A DNA stretch of 18,096 nt, taken from positions 1-18,096 of the forward strand of contig SCTE01000543.1 of NCBI GenBank assembly GCA_004298915.1. The letters are read 5' to 3'. Under the pieces are notes generated by a model. That model searched no databases. It worked only from the letters and a program-made list of their open reading frames with translations, and was not told the DNA's origin. The first letter of the stretch is position 1, and each line of letters begins with the position of its first letter. Both the position numbers and the translations under genes were made by a program. Of this stretch, positions 14,433-18,096 are shown in pieces. The DNA is from Chloroflexota bacterium (GTDB taxonomy: Bacteria > Chloroflexota > Limnocylindria > Limnocylindrales > CSP1-4).

Positions 14433-15406
14433 CGGACACTCGTCCGGTCGTGCTGGTCACCGGCGCCGCAGGATTTATCGGCAGCACGTTCGTTGATCAG
14501 CTTCTCGCCAACGACACGCGTGTTGTCGGGATCGACGTGTTTGAGCCGTTCTATCCGCGCTCGGCAAAGGAGCGCAATCTGGCGGCGGCGCGTAAATCAT
14601 CCAACTTCCGATTCGTTGAGGTCGATACGCGCGACCACGATGCGCTCATGGACCTGATCCGTGAAGTTGGGCCGACCACGATCGTCGACTTCGCCGCCCG
14701 GGCTGGCGTCCGGGACTCGATCCGCGACCCGTGGCTCTATATCGATATCAATGTCCGCGGCCTACAGAACACGCTGTCGGCTGCAGCGGCAGTGGGTGCA
14801 GCACTCGTCTTTGCATCTTCGAGCTCGGTATACGGCGACAGCGGCCCGCTGCCGTTTCGGGAGGACGCCGCGACGGGCCGCGCGCTCTCGCCGTACGGAG
14901 CGACCAAGATCGCGGGCGAGGCACTCGTGCGAGCACACCACGCACTGACCCACTTGCCGATTCGCATCGCGCGCCTATTCACCGTCTACGGTCCCAGACA
15001 AAGACCCGACCTTGCGGTCTACACCTTCTCGGACCGCATGCTCCGCGGTGAGTCGATCCCGCTGTTTGCGGAGGGCCGCGCCACGCGCGACTTCACCTAC
15101 GTCGGTGACATCGCGGATGCATTGGTCCGGTTGGTCAATTCGGAATCGGACGACCTGACCGTGAACCTGGGAGGCCATCGGCCCTATTCGAACTTGGATC
15201 TGGTTCACGTCCTCGAGCGTAACCTGGGGATACAGGCAACGCTGGACTTATTGCCGGCGCAACCGGGCGACGCGGCAGCGACCTTCGCCGACATCAGGCG
15301 GGCGGAAGACTCGCTCGGCTGGACCCCCACCACCACCTTTGAAGATGGAATCGGAGCCTTCTGTTCGTGGTTCCGATCCGAACGTCGCGTCGATGGCGAC
15401 CTGTGA
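14429..15406 (+). CDS. UDP-glucuronate 4-epimerase-type SDR
   Basis: This 325-aa extended short-chain dehydrogenase has NAD-binding TGAAGFIGS (11-19) and catalytic SSSS (130-133), Tyr156 and Lys160 in SPYGATK (154-160). Several segments match UDP-glucuronate 4-epimerases (GAE): DFAARAGVRDSIRDP (87-101), the region of the usual A-A-Q-A-G-V-R-Y-S; FASSSSVYGDS (128-138); and ARLFTVYGPRQRPDLA (181-196), with the R-P-D seen when a uronate is bound. FAEGRATRDFTYVGDIADAL (213-232) follows. The enzyme would interconvert UDP-glucuronate and UDP-galacturonate. The UDP-glucose dehydrogenase that makes its substrate lies just downstream on the other strand, which supports the assignment. Broader UDP-hexose 4-epimerase or decarboxylase-like activity is not excluded. 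It is the last gene of the plus-strand operon, coupled by an ATGA overlap to the flippase gene. Confidence 0.88.
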   Translation: MTDTRPVVLVTGAAGFIGSTFVDQLLANDTRVVGIDVFEPFYPRSAKERNLAAARKSSNFRFVEVDTRDHDALMDLIREVGPTTIVDFAARAGVRDSIRDPWLYIDINVRGLQNTLSAAAAVGAALVFASSSSVYGDSGPLPFREDAATGRALSPYGATKIAGEALVRAHHALTHLPIRIARLFTVYGPRQRPDLAVYTFSDRMLRGESIPLFAEGRATRDFTYVGDIADALVRLVNSESDDLTVNLGGHRPYSNLDLVHVLERNLGIQATLDLLPAQPGDAAATFADIRRAEDSLGWTPTTTFEDGIGAFCSWFRSERRVDGDL

Positions 15407-15429
15407 CCGTGTCGAGCTACGTCTGGACG

Positions 15430-16749
15430 TCAGTCCCCGGTCGGGCGGCCGATCCCGACGTAGGTGAGGCCAGCGTCCGCGACCGCCTGCCGATCCAGGG
15501 CGTTTCGACCGTCGACGATGAGTCGGCCTCGCATCGCGCCGGCGACCGCTTCCATGTCCAGCGCCACGTAGCTGGGCCACTCGGTTGCCAGCACGACGGC
15601 ATCTGCACTTGTGACGGCACGCATCGGAGCGTCAACCACCTCAAGCCAGGGACGCGTCGCTCGAACACGCTTGGCCGCTTCGGGGTCGCAGGCGACGACA
15701 TCCACGCCTCGATTTCGGAGTTCGTCGACCAGAAGCAGGGCCGGAGATTCCCGCGTGTCATCGGTATCCGGCTTGAACGCAAGGCCGAGTATCGCAATCC
15801 GGCCACCTTTCAGCGACCGACCGAGGCCGGCCTCGAGCAAGCCGAGGACGTGCGGAACCTGAGCGCGGTTCACCTGATCGACGGCGGACGCGATACGCAT
15901 CTCAAGACCGTAGTCGCCGGCCGTGGCAATAAGGGAGCGGACATCCTTCGGCAGGCAGGAACCTCCATACCCGATGCCCGGGCGCATGAACTGACCACCG
16001 ATCCTCGGGTCATCGGCCATGCCCGCCACCACGTCATCCACGTTTGCCCCGGAAGCGTCGCACAGCGCAGCGAGCTCGTTCACGAAGCTGACCCGCATGG
16101 CAAGGAACGCATTCGAGGCGTTCTTGACCAGCTCGGCGCTCTCGGCGTCGGTGAGGATCAGCGGCGCGTCGAGCGACGCGTACAGCCTGTCAAGGATGCT
16201 GAGAGCGGCGGAATCTGCGAGCTTTGTTTGGCCGATCACGATTCGCGTAGGCCTGAGGAAGTCTTCGATCGCACGTCCCGTACGGAGGAATTCCGGATTC
16301 GCAAATACTGGGACAGGCGGGCGACCCTTGCTGGAACGAGCTTCGTTCAGGCGGCTTTCTACCCGGCGCGTGGTCCCGATCGGGACGGTGCTGCGGAGAA
16401 GGATGACCGGATCATTAATCACGGTCATCGCGATCAGATCAGCAACGTCGAGGACAAATTGAAGATCGGCGTGACCCGTCGCATCGGATGGGGTGCCAAC
16501 GCAGATCAGGATCGCTTCCGGGGCTTGAAGCGCGGAACCTTCATAGCCGGTGAATCGGAGGCGTCCAGAGGCTCGCTGGGTCGCAAGCTCGTTCGCAAGT
16601 CCAGGTTCGAAATATGGAATGTCGCCGGCGTCGAGCGTTGCGAGCTTCGAGCTGTCGGACTCAAGCCCGACCACGTCGTGACCGAGTCGCGCCAGGCATG
16701 TCGCGGTGACGAGACCCACGTATCCAAGGCCCACAACCGTGACGCGCAT
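15430..16749 (-). CDS. ugd: UDP-glucose 6-dehydrogenase
   Basis: A 439-aa enzyme of normal length that oxidises UDP-glucose to UDP-glucuronate with two NAD+. The NAD domain begins with VVGLGYVGLVTATCLA (5-20) and has ICVGTPSDATGHADL (82-96). STVPIGTT (120-127) and NPEFLRTGRAIEDF (151-164) are typical of the UDP-glucose branch. AELVKNASNAFLAMRVSFVNE (205-225) gives Lys209, and the catalytic Cys265 is in GYGGSCLPKDVRSL (260-273). The UDP-binding domain has LAFKPDTDDTRESPA (323-337) and VLATEWPSY (386-394). A purine-rich GGAAGGGA sits about 9 nt before ATG 16749, the clearest ribosome binding site in the window. It is convergent with the 4-epimerase gene (23 nt between stops), which uses its product. 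It is distinct from the WecC-like dehydrogenase at 1087-2316, which has CPER instead of NPEF. Confidence 0.96.
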   Translation of the reverse strand: MRVTVVGLGYVGLVTATCLARLGHDVVGLESDSSKLATLDAGDIPYFEPGLANELATQRASGRLRFTGYEGSALQAPEAILICVGTPSDATGHADLQFVLDVADLIAMTVINDPVILLRSTVPIGTTRRVESRLNEARSSKGRPPVPVFANPEFLRTGRAIEDFLRPTRIVIGQTKLADSAALSILDRLYASLDAPLILTDAESAELVKNASNAFLAMRVSFVNELAALCDASGANVDDVVAGMADDPRIGGQFMRPGIGYGGSCLPKDVRSLIATAGDYGLEMRIASAVDQVNRAQVPHVLGLLEAGLGRSLKGGRIAILGLAFKPDTDDTRESPALLLVDELRNRGVDVVACDPEAAKRVRATRPWLEVVDAPMRAVTSADAVVLATEWPSYVALDMEAVAGAMRGRLIVDGRNALDRQAVADAGLTYVGIGRPTGD

Positions 16750-16819
16750 GTGTCGGTTTCCCTTCCGAGATCCAGGCGGAACGCGCCAAGGCTAGCATCG
16801 TGATCACGGCACAAGAGCC
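16750..16819. promoter_or_regulatory. Divergent intergenic region between ugd and the O-antigen ligase-like gene
   Basis: The 70-bp gap between two genes transcribed away from each other should hold promoters for both. A perfect 10-bp palindrome, CGTGATCACG, lies at 16799-16808, 11 nt before the plus-strand ATG, and could be an operator half or a chance word. I see no convincing -35/-10 pair. The ugd ribosome binding site falls at the left end. Confidence 0.45.
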
Positions 16820-18096
16820 ATGACCGGCTCCATGAAGCTTGGTCGCCTGGTTGTTTGGGCCCTCATCGTGATGGCGGTCGTTTACCTCACTGTCGCAGGA
16901 GGCGGCGGATTCTTCGGTTTGTACGTCGGTGCCTTTAGGGTATTGAGCGTCGGGGTGGCCGTGGTAGCCATTGGTGTCTGGCTCATATGGAGCACTCGGC
17001 ACGAACAATGGCGACCAAGGACGGCACTCTGGCCAGCAATCGTCGCGTGTCTGGCTGCATTGGTCGTCTCGACCTTGGCGTCAGCCGAGCCGCGCTTCGC
17101 CTATGACTACCTGGCCTATTCAGCCCTGCTGGCCGGGCTGTACCTGCTGATGCAGCGCTTGATGGCCGACCCGTTCTTCCGCGACCGCCTCAGTGCATTG
17201 GGTGTCCTCCTGGGGTTCGGCCTGTCGACGTTGTACATCGGTGCCGTCTTCCTCCATTGGGTCGACTTCTGGCGCGACCTTGGTCGATTCTCGATCCCAC
17301 CGCTCCGTCCGGATTTCGAAGGGCTTGCGTACGGCAATCCGAGCACCGTGGCCACGGTCTGCATCCTGCTGTTTCTCGTAACCGTTGCTCACGTGGGACT
17401 CGCCTCGCGGCGCCAGGTTGCCGTTGTGTTCAGCCTGGGCGTCCTTACAGCACTCGTCGTGTTCCTCACGGGTTCCAGAGGAGCCTGGGTCGGCGGGGCG
17501 CTCGCAGCGGGAGTTCTGATCCCCTGCTGGATGAGCAGCAGGGCGAATCGGATGGTTGCGCGCCGCCTGCTCGCGCGTGCGGGCGTGCGTCGGGCGTTGT
17601 CACTCGGGTCGTTGGGCTTGATCGGCTTGACGCTCGCATTCTTGCCGGCGGTCGTTAGTCGCATCCTCGAGCCGGCCTCGGATACTCGGCTCTCGTTTTA
17701 CGAGGCGTCGATCCGAATGTTCCTTCACAAGCCAATTACGGGCCTCGGGCCCGGAACGTGGGTCGTCGAGCGGATTCATTACACCGCCGCGCCAGCATCC
17801 GACTATTACATTCCACATGCCCACAACATCTGGCTCCAGACGCTCTCGGAACTAGGACTGGTCGGCATGATGGGCGGCGGCGTCATGGCCGTCGCAATAG
17901 GAGCGATGCTGCTTCGAGCTTGGAGGTCGGACGAGCCGCCGCGTCAGCTTCATGCATGGGCCGCGCTGACTGCGTTGGTCTACCTCGGTGCACACCAGCT
18001 CTTTGACTTTTACCCAAACATGCCCGCCATAGGCTTCTGTCTCGCGCTGTTGATCGCCCGACTTGATGCCTTGGACACGAACGGGCGGCAGCCACC
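16820..18096 (+). CDS. O-antigen ligase/polymerase family protein (Wzy/WaaL-like), C-terminus cut by window edge
   Basis: The frame from ATG 16820 stays open for 425 codons to the edge, so the gene continues outside. The protein has about ten hydrophobic segments (near 10-26, 37-57, 69-87, 97-112, 125-146, 174-194, 199-217, 221-236, 261-280, 345-366, 380-414). Wzy_C hallmarks are present: LTGSRGAWVGG (216-226) before the large outer loop; LSFYEASIRMFLHKPITGLG (291-310), with the arginine and the G-x-G; and IPHAHNIWLQTLSELGLVG (331-349), the H-x-H-N-x-x-L-Q-x-x-x-E-x-G signature. Such enzymes polymerise lipid-linked repeat units or ligate glycans to an acceptor at the outer face of the inner membrane. 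Ligase and polymerase cannot be told apart by sequence. ATG 16832 is an alternative start. It is divergent from ugd, and the A/T-ending codons resemble the 11433-15406 operon. Confidence 0.9.
   Translation, partial: MTGSMKLGRLVVWALIVMAVVYLTVAGGGGFFGLYVGAFRVLSVGVAVVAIGVWLIWSTRHEQWRPRTALWPAIVACLAALVVSTLASAEPRFAYDYLAYSALLAGLYLLMQRLMADPFFRDRLSALGVLLGFGLSTLYIGAVFLHWVDFWRDLGRFSIPPLRPDFEGLAYGNPSTVATVCILLFLVTVAHVGLASRRQVAVVFSLGVLTALVVFLTGSRGAWVGGALAAGVLIPCWMSSRANRMVARRLLARAGVRRALSLGSLGLIGLTLAFLPAVVSRILEPASDTRLSFYEASIRMFLHKPITGLGPGTWVVERIHYTAAPASDYYIPHAHNIWLQTLSELGLVGMMGGGVMAVAIGAMLLRAWRSDEPPRQLHAWAALTALVYLGAHQLFDFYPNMPAIGFCLALLIARLDALDTNGRQP

Noticed and set aside
15407..15429. Possible bidirectional terminator between the convergent genes
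   Set aside because: The 23 bases contain no inverted repeat or T-run on either strand.
15367..16803. A 478-codon open frame on the plus strand across the whole of ugd
   Set aside because: It is the antisense of a certain gene, has no recognisable domain and is rich in Arg, Asp and Gly. Long antisense frames are common in GC-rich DNA with G/C-ending codons.
1..18096. tRNA, rRNA, CRISPR arrays, insertion sequences, prophage or attachment sites
   Set aside because: I saw no cloverleaf-like segment, spaced direct repeats, transposase or integrase motifs. Nearly all bases are taken by recognisable genes on one strand or the other.

Overview
This window is an 18.1 kb block of cell-surface polysaccharide and glycolipid biosynthesis genes from a GC-rich bacterium. 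I read 16 protein-coding genes, two of them cut by the window edges. I see no RNA genes, insertion sequences, phage genes or CRISPR arrays, and no gene-free stretch over 300 bases. The many multi-membrane GT87-type glycosyltransferases, the DSR-type conserved membrane protein and the very tight 4-nt gene overlaps would fit Chloroflexota or a similar GC-rich soil or freshwater lineage. That placement is a guess from style, because no marker gene is present.

Left block (1-11352, all minus strand; transcription runs from 11352 down to 1). The order is GT87 membrane glycosyltransferase, EamA transporter, polyprenyl-phosphate hexose synthase (GT2), second GT87, BioF2-like acyltransferase, GT4 glycosyltransferase, third (short) GT87, a 519-aa membrane protein of unknown function, a WecC-like nucleotide-sugar dehydrogenase, an SDR epimerase/dehydratase, and the first codons of another GT2. 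Seven of the ten junctions are ATGA or GTGA overlaps, one is a 2-nt gap, and only two have real spacers (about 25-49 and 107 nt). This looks like one translationally coupled operon.

Right block. Divergent from the operon, genes at 11433-15406 (plus) encode a polyprenyl-phosphate sugar-1-phosphate transferase, a MurJ-like flippase and a UDP-glucuronate 4-epimerase-type SDR. A UDP-glucose 6-dehydrogenase (15430-16749, minus) meets them tail to tail. Divergent from that, an O-antigen ligase/polymerase-type gene starts at 16820 and runs off the right edge.

How they could work together (inference). Ugd makes UDP-glucuronate and the 4-epimerase converts it to UDP-galacturonate. The WecC-like enzyme and its SDR neighbour make a second, probably N-acetylated, acidic sugar nucleotide. 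The sugar-phosphate transferase loads the first sugar on undecaprenyl phosphate, GT4/GT2 enzymes extend it in the cytoplasm, and the MurJ-like protein flips it. The Wzy/WaaL-like protein polymerises or ligates it outside. In parallel the GT2 synthase makes a polyprenyl-phosphate hexose, possibly flipped by the EamA protein, as donor for the three GT87 enzymes that add sugars on the outer face. The acyltransferase may decorate the product. The right block has visibly more A/T-ending codons than the 4776-10135 core, which suggests the locus is a mosaic.
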